Part shown: one piece after another, positions 6,585 through 13,879 of the stretch
How the letters are laid out: each line of letters begins with the position of its first letter
Numbering within the stretch: the first letter of the stretch is position 1
Assembly (NCBI GenBank): GCA_036796435.1
Contig: DAIRCY010000063.1
Span: 1 to 13,879, forward strand
Source: JAJYVT01 sp036796435
Lineage (GTDB): Bacteria; Actinomycetota; Acidimicrobiia; Acidimicrobiales; RAAP-2
Direction: 5' to 3'
Length of the DNA: 13,879 nucleotides
Notes under the pieces: model-generated
Told to the model about the DNA's origin: nothing
Database searches by the model: none
The model's input: only the letters and a program-made list of their open reading frames with translations
Program-made: the position numbers and the translations under genes

Positions 6585-7596
6585 GCCCGGAGGGGCTGCG
6601 CCCGACCCGGTCCCCCACGGCGTGGCGGCCGCGGCCGTGGTCCGGCCGAGGGACCGGGAAGCGCTCCTCCCTGCACCGACGGCTCTCGACCTGCGCGATC
6701 GGGCGGGGGGCCCGCCGGCGGGAGCGGACGACCGCGGCATCCGGTGGAAGAAGTGGAAGCGGGACATCCAGGTCTTCACCTCCAACCGGTTCGCGCTCGC
6801 GAGCTTCGTGTTCATGGTGCTGATCGTGTTGTTCTGCTTCGTCGGGCCGCTCGTCTACAAGAGCAACCAGACAGCGGCGACACTGCTCAACGCCAACCTC
6901 GCCCCCTCCGGCCAGTTCCCGCTCGGCACGGACGCCGAGGGGTTCGACATGCTCGGCCGTCTGATGGTCGGCGGTCAGAGCACCCTGGAGATCGGCCTCG
7001 CCGTGGCCGTGCTGTCGACGGGCTTCGGCGCTCTGTGGGGGGCGATCGCGGGCTTCGCCGGCGGCTTCGTGGACTCGCTGTTCATGCGGATCGTCGACAC
7101 CATGCTCTCGATCCCCTTCCTCTTCCTCGCTGTGCTGATCGCCACCCTTCTCACGCCGTCGCTCTGGCTCATCATCGTGGCGATCACCGTAGTGAGCTGG
7201 CCGTCGACCGCCCGCATCGTGCGCGGTGAGACCCTGTCGCTGCGATCGCGCGACTACGTGACGGCGGCGAAGGGCTTCGGCGCCTGGCAGTTGCGGCTCA
7301 TCGGGCACCACATCCTGCCGAACTCCATCGGGTCCATCATCGTGAACGCGACGCTCAAGGTCGCCACAGCCATCCTGATCGCCGCGTCTCTCGCCTTCCT
7401 CGGGCTCGCCGTGCCACCGCCCGCGACGACATGGGGACGCACAATCACCCAGGGTCTCCCCAACATCGTGAACCCCTACTGGTGGGAGCTCTGGCTGCCC
7501 GCCGCCGCCCTCGTCCTCACCGTGCTCTCGGTGAGCGGGATCGGCGACGGCCTGTACGACGTCGTCGCCAAGCGGCAGGCCGGGGGCAGGACCTGA
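6577..7596 (+). CDS. ABC transporter permease, DppC/OppC type
   Basis: The second permease subunit (339 aa) of the same importer. A non-conserved, Pro/Ala-rich cytoplasmic N-terminus of about 55 residues comes first. A basic RWKKWKRD, the first helix (about 73-93), FPLGTDAEGFDMLGRLM at 115-130 (the DppC-type LGTDxxGxDxLxR motif) and the remaining helices follow. The EAA loop is at 225-249 (RDYVTAAKGFGAWQLRLIGHHILPN), and the family C-terminus FLGLAVPPPATTWGRTI at 274-290. ATG 6577 is chosen because ATGTCTGA overlaps the preceding stop by 8 nt, a classical translational coupling. An in-frame upstream start at 6544 would overlap far more. No DppD or DppF ATPase gene follows in the window. Confidence 0.92.
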   Translation: MSEPGGAAPDPVPHGVAAAAVVRPRDREALLPAPTALDLRDRAGGPPAGADDRGIRWKKWKRDIQVFTSNRFALASFVFMVLIVLFCFVGPLVYKSNQTAATLLNANLAPSGQFPLGTDAEGFDMLGRLMVGGQSTLEIGLAVAVLSTGFGALWGAIAGFAGGFVDSLFMRIVDTMLSIPFLFLAVLIATLLTPSLWLIIVAITVVSWPSTARIVRGETLSLRSRDYVTAAKGFGAWQLRLIGHHILPNSIGSIIVNATLKVATAILIAASLAFLGLAVPPPATTWGRTITQGLPNIVNPYWWELWLPAAALVLTVLSVSGIGDGLYDVVAKRQAGGRT

Positions 7597-7610
7597 CGCT
7601 CGAGGGGCGC

Positions 7611-7655
7611 ACGCCGGAACCCCGGACGCCGGAACCCCGGACGCCGGAACCCCGG
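7611..7655 (+). repeat. Three perfect tandem copies of a 15-bp unit
   Basis: The unit acgccggaaccccgg is repeated exactly at 7611-7625, 7626-7640 and 7641-7655, in the 133-nt gap between the DppC-type permease and the penicillin-binding protein. Each copy contains CCGG-AACC-CCGG, which could form a very small hairpin. It starts only 14 nt after the permease stop and lies in the leader region of the next gene. Confidence 0.9.
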
Positions 7656-7729
7656 GCGCTTGATGCGTCCGGTCGCGGGGAACCTCCTCTTTCGTGGTGG
7701 TCCGGCGCGAGAGCTCGAGGACGGCATAG

Positions 7730-9259
7730 ATGGGCCGGCGCATCCGCTGGCTGGGCGTCGTCCTGGCGATCTGCTTCGGCCTCGTCCTCTTGCAGCTGGT
7801 CAACATCCAGTTGCGACAGGCTCAGGCCCTGAACGCGTCGTCGCAGAACCCGCGCATCGCGGCCACCCGCTACGACAACATCCGCGGCGACATCCTCGCG
7901 GCCAACGGTGAGGTGCTGGCCCATTCGGTGCCGGCGCCGAAGGCGTCCGGACCCTACCAGTACCTGCGCGAGTACCCGGCGGGACCGCTCTTCGCGTCGA
8001 TCGTCGGCTACGACTCCCAGTACTACGGCACCAACGGCGTCGAGCGGCAGTACGACAAGTGGCTCGTCGCCCACCGCCAGTCGCCGCAGAACATCGGACA
8101 GATCCTCACACCTCCGCCGCCCACCACCGACTCGGTGACGCTCACGGTCGAGCCCTATCTCCAGGCGCTCGCCCAGCGCGAGCTCGCGAGCCTTCCTTCT
8201 GCCAACAAGGACGGCGCCATCGTCGTGCTGGACCCGCGGACCGGCGCCGTCCTCGCCATGTACTCGAGCCCGACCTACACACCGAACGCGCTGGTCTCGC
8301 CGAAGCTCACCACGGAGGAGGCTGCGGGTCACGCCGACTTCACAGTCGCCGACCACGAGGGTTTCTACCCGGGCGTGCCCGTCGCCACCTTCGACCCGGA
8401 GCCGCCGGGCTCCACCTTCAAGGTCGTCACGACGGCGGCCGTCTACAACCTGAAGCCCTCGCTCGCGAGCTTCAAGTACCCGCCCCACAAGTGCACGAAG
8501 CTGCCCGACACGACAAAGAAGCTCTGCAACGACGCGACAACAAGCGGCAAGGCGGATGCGTGCGGGGGAACGATCGCCCAGATGTTGCCGCCGTCATGCG
8601 ACCCCGGCTACGCGAACCTCGGGCTCGCCCTCGGCGCGGCAACCCTGTGGCGGCAGGCGGCGCTGTTCGGCTACAACCGGAAGCCGCCCATCGACCTCCC
8701 GGTCGTGTCGGCGTCGACCTTCCCTGCGCCGGCCACATTCTCGGTCACAAAGCTCGGGCCGCCGGGGCTCGCCTACTCCGCGTTCGGACAGCAGGACGAC
8801 AAGGCCACCGCCTTGCAGCAGGCCATGGTCGCCGCGGCGGTCGCCGACGGCGGGACCCTCATGACGCCGCACGTGCTCTCGGTCGTCCGGAACTCGAACG
8901 GCAAGGTCGTCGACCGGTACCGGCCGACCGTCTACAAGCAGTCGATGAGCCCGGCCGCGGCGGCGAAGGTGAACCAGCTCATGCGGGCGGTTGCGACCGC
9001 GCCCGACGGCACCGCGCGGGGCATCTTCCCGTCCTCGCTCAGGGTCGCGGTCAAGACCGGCACCGCCCAGACCGGCCTCCCGAACCTGTCCGCTGACATC
9101 GACGACTGGATGATCGGGCTCGCCCCCTACACACACCCCCAGGTGGCGGTGTGCGTCATGGTGCCCTTCCAGCCTTCGGGCACCTCCGGCGCGACGATCG
9201 CGGGACCGATCATGCGGGCGATGCTCGCAGCGGCGCTCCATCCGCCACCCGGGCAGTAG
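7730..9259 (+). CDS. class B penicillin-binding protein (PbpA/FtsI-like transpeptidase)
   Basis: A monofunctional DD-transpeptidase (509 aa) that crosslinks peptidoglycan on the outer face of the membrane. A membrane anchor lies at residues 6-24 right at the N-terminus. It is followed by a short dimerisation domain with NIRGDILAANGEVLAHS, IVGYDSQYYGTNGVERQYD and the linker to the catalytic domain (VTLTVEPYLQALAQREL, DGAIVVLDPRTGAVLAMYSSPTY). Catalytic motifs are S228-T-F-K231 (in PPGSTFK, nucleophile S228), S289-C-D291 in the SxN position and K442-T-G444 (KTGTAQTG). The overall pattern is closest to actinobacterial PbpA. The SxN motif reads SCD rather than the SCN usual in that group; SxD also occurs in E. 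coli PBP2. ATG 7730 has GAGG nine bases upstream. It lies downstream of the permeases on the same strand and has an ACA-rich Thr codon use like them. A role in elongation, division or sporulation cannot be told from sequence. Confidence 0.92.
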   Translation: MGRRIRWLGVVLAICFGLVLLQLVNIQLRQAQALNASSQNPRIAATRYDNIRGDILAANGEVLAHSVPAPKASGPYQYLREYPAGPLFASIVGYDSQYYGTNGVERQYDKWLVAHRQSPQNIGQILTPPPPTTDSVTLTVEPYLQALAQRELASLPSANKDGAIVVLDPRTGAVLAMYSSPTYTPNALVSPKLTTEEAAGHADFTVADHEGFYPGVPVATFDPEPPGSTFKVVTTAAVYNLKPSLASFKYPPHKCTKLPDTTKKLCNDATTSGKADACGGTIAQMLPPSCDPGYANLGLALGAATLWRQAALFGYNRKPPIDLPVVSASTFPAPATFSVTKLGPPGLAYSAFGQQDDKATALQQAMVAAAVADGGTLMTPHVLSVVRNSNGKVVDRYRPTVYKQSMSPAAAAKVNQLMRAVATAPDGTARGIFPSSLRVAVKTGTAQTGLPNLSADIDDWMIGLAPYTHPQVAVCVMVPFQPSGTSGATIAGPIMRAMLAAALHPPPGQ

Positions 9260-9519
9260 CCGGGGGGAGAAGCGCTCCGGGGGCGCGCGAAACCAGCCCC
9301 TCTGCACCGCTCCGGCTCGTCCAGGGCTGGCGATACGGACAGTGTTCGGCCCCCTAGATACCCCGATGCCGCGAACGCAAACATCCCCTCCGACCAGGCC
9401 GGATGCTGGGTGCCCCGCAGCCCGGGGCCACTCGGACGGGCGCCGCGTTCGCCACGTGGACACGGTCGTGATGGAGAACAGTTGCCCGCAGGGCTGGCGT
9501 CGACTCCTGCGAGGTGGAG
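9260..9519 (+). other. Gap between penicillin-binding protein and sensor kinase genes
   Basis: This is 260 nt without a convincing gene. In the kinase frame, stops at 9355-9357 and 9469-9471 prevent an upstream start. I see no strong promoter consensus, tRNA or terminator with a U-run, though a kinase promoter must lie here unless the gene is read from upstream. Confidence 0.5.
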
Positions 9520-12500
9520 ATGCCAGTTCACGCCGAGGCCCCGATCGCGACCCGTCGCGGGGCAACGTCCGGTGCGTCGGCGAGCGCCGGTGGGATCCGG
9601 ACGGGGGCGTCGAAGGGTCGGGCGACCCGGGACGGGGCGAGGCCGAACGGCAGCCCGTCCGACGCCGCAACTTCCGGTGCGGGCCCCACGTCCTTCCTCT
9701 CCGAGCTCGTCCGCGCGCTGACCGCGGCGAGCAACGGCAACCTCGGTGTGCGGCTCCCGGGGCGTCGCACCGGCATCCAAGGGGAGATCGCCCGCGCGTT
9801 CAACGCGCTGTCCAGCCGCCAGGACCACTTCGCGGCCGAGATCGCCCGCGTCGCGGACGTCGTGCGCCGCGAGGGCCGCACGACCGTACGTCTCCGCTCG
9901 AAGCCGTCGTTCGGCTCGTGGGTCTCGACCGTCGAAGCGACGAACGCGCTCATCGACGACCTCGTCCGTCCGACGACCGAGGTGACCCGCGTGATCTCCG
10001 CGGTCGCCGAAGGAGACCTCACCCAGAAGGTGCTCCTCACCATCGACGGCCGCCCCGCGCGCGGCGACATCGCGGAGATCGGCGGCGTCGTGAACTCGAT
10101 GGTCGACCAGCTCCGCGCCTTCTCGTCCGAGCTCACCCGGGTGACCCACGAGGTGGGGACCGAAGGCCACCTCGGCGTACAGGCGGACGTGAAGGGCGTG
10201 TTCGGCATCTGGCGCGACCTGACGGGCTCGGTGAACTCGATGGCGGCGAACCTGAGCGACCAGGTCCGCGACATCGCGATCGTGACCACGGCCGTGGCGA
10301 ACGGCGACCTCTCCCAGAAGGTCACCGTGGACGTGCGCGGCGAGCTCCTGGAGCTGAAGCAGACCGTGAACTCGATGGTCGACCAGCTCCGGTCGTTCGC
10401 GCACGAGGTCACGAGGGTGGCCCGCGAGGTCGGCACCGAGGGCCGCCTCGGCGGTCAGGCCGACGTGCAGGGAGTGTCGGGCACCTGGCGCGACCTGACC
10501 GACAGCGTGAACCAGCTCGCGGGGAACCTCACGGGGCAGGTCCGCAACATCTCCCAGGTGACCAAGGCCGTTGCACTGGGCGACCTGTCCCAGAAGATCA
10601 CCGTGGACGCCAGGGGAGAGGTCGCCGAGCTGAAGGACACCATCAACACGATGGTGGACCAGCTGTCGGCCTTCGCCGACGAGGTGACCCGTGTCGCGCG
10701 GGAGGTCGGCACCGAGGGGCAGCTCGGCGGACAGGCGCGCGTGAGCGGCGTCGCCGGCACGTGGCGCGACCTCACGGACTCGGTCAACTCCATGGCGGCC
10801 AAGCTCACCGACCAGGTCCGCGACATCGCGCGGGTCACGACGGCCGTCGCGAACGGCGACCTGTCCCAGAAGATCCAGGTCGACGTGCGCGGCGAGATCG
10901 CCGAGCTCAAAGACACCATCAACACGATGGTCGACCAGCTGTCCTCCTTCGCCGACGAGGTGACGCGTGTCGCGCGCGAGGTCGGCACCGAGGGCCGCCT
11001 CGGCGGCCAGGCCGAGGTGGAGGGGGTCTCGGGCACCTGGAAGGACCTCACGGACAACGTCAACCAGCTCGCCGGCAACCTCACCGGCCAGGTCCGCAAC
11101 ATCGCCCAGGTCACCACCGCGGTCGCCCGCGGCGACCTGTCGCAGAAGATCAGCGTGGAGGCCCAGGGCGAGGTCGCCGAGCTGAAGGACACCATCAACA
11201 CGATGGTGGACCAGCTCTCCTCCTTCGCCGACGAGGTGACCCGCGTCGCGCGCGAGGTCGGCACCGAGGGGAAGCTCGGCGGCCAGGCCGACGTGCAGGG
11301 CGTCTCGGGGACCTGGCGGGACCTGACCGACGGCGTGAACCAGCTCGCCGGGAACCTGACCGGCCAGGTGCGCAACATCGCCCAGGTCACGACGGCCGTG
11401 GCCAAGGGCGACCTCTCCCAGAAGATCACGGTCGACGTGCGCGGCGAGATCGCCGAGCTGAAGGACACCATCAACACGATGGTCGACCAGCTGTCCGCGT
11501 TCGCCGCAGAGGTGACCCGTGTCGCGCGCGAGGTCGGCACCGAGGGGAAGCTCGGCGGCCAGGCGGAGGTGAAGGACGTCTCGGGCACCTGGAAGGACCT
11601 GACCGACAACGTCAACCTCCTGGCGGGGAACCTCACGAGCCAGGTGCGCAACATCGCGCAGGTCACGACCGCCGTCGCCAAGGGCGACCTGTCACAGAAG
11701 ATCACGGTGGACGCCCGCGGCGAGGTCGCCCAGTTGAAAGAGACCGTCAACACGATGGTCGACCAGCTCTCGGCGTTCGCCGACCAGGTGACCCGCGTGG
11801 CGCGCGAGGTCGGCACCGAGGGACGGCTCGGCGGCCAGGCGATCGTGCCGGGCGTCTCGGGCACCTGGAAGGACCTCACCGACAACGTCAACCTGCTCGC
11901 AGGGAACCTCACGGGCCAGGTCCGCAACATCGCGAAGGTGACCACCGCGGTCGCAAGGGGCGACCTGTCCCAGAAGATCACCGTCGAGGTGCGCGGCGAG
12001 CTGCTCGAGCTGAAGGACACCATCAACACGATGGTGGACCAGCTGTCGTCGTTCGCAGACGAGGTGACCCGCGTGGCGCGCGAGGTCGGCACCGAGGGCC
12101 GCCTCGGCGGACAGGCCGAGGTGCGCGGCGTCTCGGGAACGTGGCGCGACCTCACCGCGTCGGTGAACTCGATGGCGGACAACCTGACCGACCAGGTGCG
12201 CAACATCGCGCAGGTCACCACGGCCGTAGCCAAGGGCGACCTGTCGCAGAAGATCACGGTGCCGGCCCGCGGCGAGATCCTGGAGCTGAAGAACACGATC
12301 AACCAGATGGTCGACCAGCTCTCGTCGTTCGCCTCCGAGGTGACCCGCGTGGCGCGCGAGGTCGGCACCGAGGGCCGCCTCGGCGGCCAGGCCGAGGTGG
12401 AGGGGGTCTCGGGGACCTGGGCCAGCCTCACCCAGAACGTGAACCAGCTCGCGGGGAACCTCACCGGTCAGGTGCGCGCCATCGCGGACGTTGCGACGGC

Positions 12501-13879
12501 GGTGACCGCCGGCGACCTCTCCCGGCTGGTCACCATCGACGCGCCCGGAGAGCTCGGCGATCTGAAGGACAACATCAACCAGATGATCGACAACCTCCGG
12601 GCGACCACGTCGCGCAACGAGTCCCAGGACTGGCTGAACTCCAACCTCGCACGCATCAGCGCCACCATGCAGGGACAGCGGAACATCAGGACCCTCTCGC
12701 AGCTGATCATGAGCGAGCTCACCCCGCTCGTCGGCGCCCAGGTCGGAGCCCTGTACCTCGCGGTCGGCGGGGGTGAGGCCACCGGGGAGGACGTGGTCTT
12801 CGAGCTCACCGCGGGCTACGGCGCCGGTGGCGCAAAGGGGGGGCGCAACACCTGGCGGCTCGGCGAAGGCCTCGTCGGCCAGTGCGCGCTGGAGCGCAAG
12901 CCGATCGTCGTCGAGAAGGTGCCCAAGTCGGGTCTCCGGGTCCGCTCGGGACTGGTCGACGCGGCGGCTTCCTACGTCGTGGTCGTCCCGGTGCTGTTCG
13001 AAGGGCGCGTGCTCGCGGTGCTCGAGCTCGCGGCGCTGGAGCCGATGCCCGAGGTGAACCGGCTGCTCCTCCTCCAGATCGTCGAGACCGTGGGCATCGC
13101 GCTCAACACGATCCTGGCCACGACCCGGACCGAGGAGCTGCTCGTCCAGTCCCAGGAGCTCACCCGCGAGCTGCAGAGCCAGTCCGCAGAGCTCCAGCGC
13201 AAGCAGGAGGAGCTCCAGCACACGAACGCCGAGATCGAGCTCGCACGCGAAGAGCTCGAGCAACGTGCAGAGCAGCTGGCGCTGAGCTCGAAGTACAAGT
13301 CCGAGTTCCTCGCCAACATGTCGCACGAGCTCAGGACCCCGTTGAACAGCCTGCTGATCCTCGCCGGCATGCTTGCCGACAACCCCGAAGGGCACCTGAA
13401 CGAAAGGGAAGTCGGCTTCGCCCAGAGCATCTACGACTCGGGCGACGACCTGCTCGGGCTCATCAACGACATCCTGGACCTCTCCAGGGTGGAGGCGGGG
13501 AAGCTCGAAGTGGTCATGGCCCCCATTGCGATCGCCTCCCTGTGTGCGGACGTCCTCCAGATCTTCGAGCCGATCGCGGCCGAGAAGAACCTGCGCTTCG
13601 ACGTGACCGTCGGAGACGGGGTGCCCGAGACCGTGGTCACCGACCAGCAGCGGCTCGAGCAGGTGCTGAAGAATCTGCTGTCCAACGCGTGCAAGTTCAC
13701 GGAGGCCGGCGCCGTGGAGTTCCGGGTGGAGATGCCCGAGGCGAAGAACGGAGACGGTCGCCGCCTGGCGTTCGTGGTGCGGGACACCGGCATCGGGATC
13801 GCCGCCGACAAGCAGCAGCTCATCTTCGAGGCGTTCCAGCAGGCCGACGGCACGACCAGCCGCCGCTACGGCGGGACCG
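9520..13879 (+). CDS. Soluble poly-HAMP sensor histidine kinase (HAMP array - GAF - coiled coil - HisKA - HATPase_c), 3' end beyond window
   Basis: A very long cytoplasmic sensor kinase, open for 1453 codons and still unfinished. ATG 9520 follows GAGG (9511-9514) and lies after in-frame stops at 9355 and 9469. Residues 1-59 are Ala/Gly/Ser/Arg-rich and look disordered, with no membrane helix or signal peptide. Residues about 60-1030 form about 21 HAMP-like units alternating between a GDLSQK type and an EVGTEGxLGGQA type. A GAF domain follows (about 1056-1197), then a coiled coil (about 1200-1255). HisKA has NMSHELRTPLN with phospho-acceptor H1269. In HATPase_c the N box is EQVLKNLLSNACKFTE (N1389), the G1 box DTGIGI starts at D1422, and IFEAFQQADGTTSRRYGG matches the F and G2 region. 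The order resembles fungal group III (Nik1/Os-1) kinases; receiver domains would be expected past the window edge but are not seen. No ACA Thr codon was found in the gene. The signal is unknown. Confidence 0.93.
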   Translation, partial: MPVHAEAPIATRRGATSGASASAGGIRTGASKGRATRDGARPNGSPSDAATSGAGPTSFLSELVRALTAASNGNLGVRLPGRRTGIQGEIARAFNALSSRQDHFAAEIARVADVVRREGRTTVRLRSKPSFGSWVSTVEATNALIDDLVRPTTEVTRVISAVAEGDLTQKVLLTIDGRPARGDIAEIGGVVNSMVDQLRAFSSELTRVTHEVGTEGHLGVQADVKGVFGIWRDLTGSVNSMAANLSDQVRDIAIVTTAVANGDLSQKVTVDVRGELLELKQTVNSMVDQLRSFAHEVTRVAREVGTEGRLGGQADVQGVSGTWRDLTDSVNQLAGNLTGQVRNISQVTKAVALGDLSQKITVDARGEVAELKDTINTMVDQLSAFADEVTRVAREVGTEGQLGGQARVSGVAGTWRDLTDSVNSMAAKLTDQVRDIARVTTAVANGDLSQKIQVDVRGEIAELKDTINTMVDQLSSFADEVTRVAREVGTEGRLGGQAEVEGVSGTWKDLTDNVNQLAGNLTGQVRNIAQVTTAVARGDLSQKISVEAQGEVAELKDTINTMVDQLSSFADEVTRVAREVGTEGKLGGQADVQGVSGTWRDLTDGVNQLAGNLTGQVRNIAQVTTAVAKGDLSQKITVDVRGEIAELKDTINTMVDQLSAFAAEVTRVAREVGTEGKLGGQAEVKDVSGTWKDLTDNVNLLAGNLTSQVRNIAQVTTAVAKGDLSQKITVDARGEVAQLKETVNTMVDQLSAFADQVTRVAREVGTEGRLGGQAIVPGVSGTWKDLTDNVNLLAGNLTGQVRNIAKVTTAVARGDLSQKITVEVRGELLELKDTINTMVDQLSSFADEVTRVAREVGTEGRLGGQAEVRGVSGTWRDLTASVNSMADNLTDQVRNIAQVTTAVAKGDLSQKITVPARGEILELKNTINQMVDQLSSFASEVTRVAREVGTEGRLGGQAEVEGVSGTWASLTQNVNQLAGNLTGQVRAIADVATAVTAGDLSRLVTIDAPGELGDLKDNINQMIDNLRATTSRNESQDWLNSNLARISATMQGQRNIRTLSQLIMSELTPLVGAQVGALYLAVGGGEATGEDVVFELTAGYGAGGAKGGRNTWRLGEGLVGQCALERKPIVVEKVPKSGLRVRSGLVDAAASYVVVVPVLFEGRVLAVLELAALEPMPEVNRLLLLQIVETVGIALNTILATTRTEELLVQSQELTRELQSQSAELQRKQEELQHTNAEIELAREELEQRAEQLALSSKYKSEFLANMSHELRTPLNSLLILAGMLADNPEGHLNEREVGFAQSIYDSGDDLLGLINDILDLSRVEAGKLEVVMAPIAIASLCADVLQIFEPIAAEKNLRFDVTVGDGVPETVVTDQQRLEQVLKNLLSNACKFTEAGAVEFRVEMPEAKNGDGRRLAFVVRDTGIGIAADKQQLIFEAFQQADGTTSRRYGGT
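9961..12600 (+). repeat. 276-bp (92-aa) double-HAMP repeat array within the kinase gene
   Basis: The Gly codon of the GDL motif occurs at 10012, 10303, 10579, 10855, 11131, 11407, 11683, 11959, 12235 and 12511. The first spacing is 291 bp and the next eight are exactly 276 bp, without a single indel. Each period holds a GDLSQK(I/V)TV-type unit with TINTMVDQL, and an AREVGTEGxLGGQA-type unit with GTWxDLTxxVN. A more divergent pair (NGNLGVRLPG and REGRTTVRLR) precedes the array. Copies are also very similar in DNA: 10972-11033 and 12352-12413, five periods apart, are identical over 62 nt. All GDL periods stay in the kinase frame. Confidence 0.95.

Noticed and set aside
7611..7655. Possible CRISPR-like or integration repeat
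   Set aside because: The 15-bp units are directly adjacent without spacers, and no cas gene, integrase or tRNA is nearby. It is a simple tandem repeat.
6493..7806. 437-codon minus-strand frame over the DppC-type permease
   Set aside because: Its sequence is the low-complexity antisense of a confident permease gene.
10455..12464. 669-codon open frame on the minus strand opposite the HAMP array
   Set aside because: It is the periodic mirror of a GC-rich 276-bp repeat. Because the repeat has no stop in that frame, every copy stays open. The translation is a Ser/Arg/Trp-rich repeat with no family, and the plus-strand kinase explains the DNA fully.
9342..12776. 1144-codon open frame on the plus strand in another frame
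   Set aside because: The translation is Arg/Gly/Pro/His-rich low complexity (frame-shifted HAMP DNA). The overlapping kinase frame has clear HAMP, GAF and HisKA motifs and continues to the window edge.
11692..13395. 567-codon open frame on the minus strand across the kinase C-terminal half
   Set aside because: It lies opposite the HAMP, GAF and HisKA coding region and shows no recognisable domain; it is a third-position GC shadow.

Overview
The window is GC-rich, densely coded DNA. Its GTG starts, MarR/YceI pair, LOG protein, DUF3565 protein, transglycosylase-less class B penicillin-binding protein and very long soluble poly-HAMP histidine kinase all suggest an actinobacterium. An acidimicrobial-type lineage is possible, but that finer placement is only a guess. 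No rRNA, tRNA, CRISPR array, transposase or phage gene was found.

Left part (1-3263). The window opens inside a SAM-dependent methyltransferase whose reading frame shifts near 281-286. It meets, tail to tail, a second, intact SAM-dependent methyltransferase on the minus strand. Upstream of that on the same strand is a YceI-family lipid-binding protein whose C-terminal end runs into a G/C homopolymer-rich tract. YceI diverges from a MarR-family regulator, and the 157-nt gap between them carries a large, precisely centred dyad that is the obvious candidate operator. MarR converges, 6 nt apart, on a minus-strand LOG-family phosphoribohydrolase. Upstream of LOG is a small DUF3565 protein with an added zinc-ribbon-like tail.

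Middle part (3264-9259, all plus strand). After a 375-nt non-coding stretch holding a plausible sigma70-type promoter comes a family 5 (peptide/dipeptide-type) ABC importer set: a solute-binding protein with a lipobox-free signal peptide, then two translationally coupled permeases of the DppB and DppC types. No ATPase genes follow. A leader with three perfect 15-bp repeats separates the permeases from a class B penicillin-binding protein. This block uses the Thr codon ACA freely, while the neighbouring kinase gene does not use it at all.

Right part (9520-13879, open at the right edge). A single gene starts at ATG 9520 and runs out of the window. It encodes a soluble hybrid-type sensor kinase with about 21 HAMP-like units in strictly alternating order (a 92-residue, 276-bp double-HAMP repeat), then a GAF domain, a coiled coil, HisKA and HATPase_c. 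This architecture resembles fungal group III (Nik1/Os-1) kinases and their bacterial counterparts, and it is the most striking object in the window. The repeat makes several long reading frames appear on both strands that are not genes.
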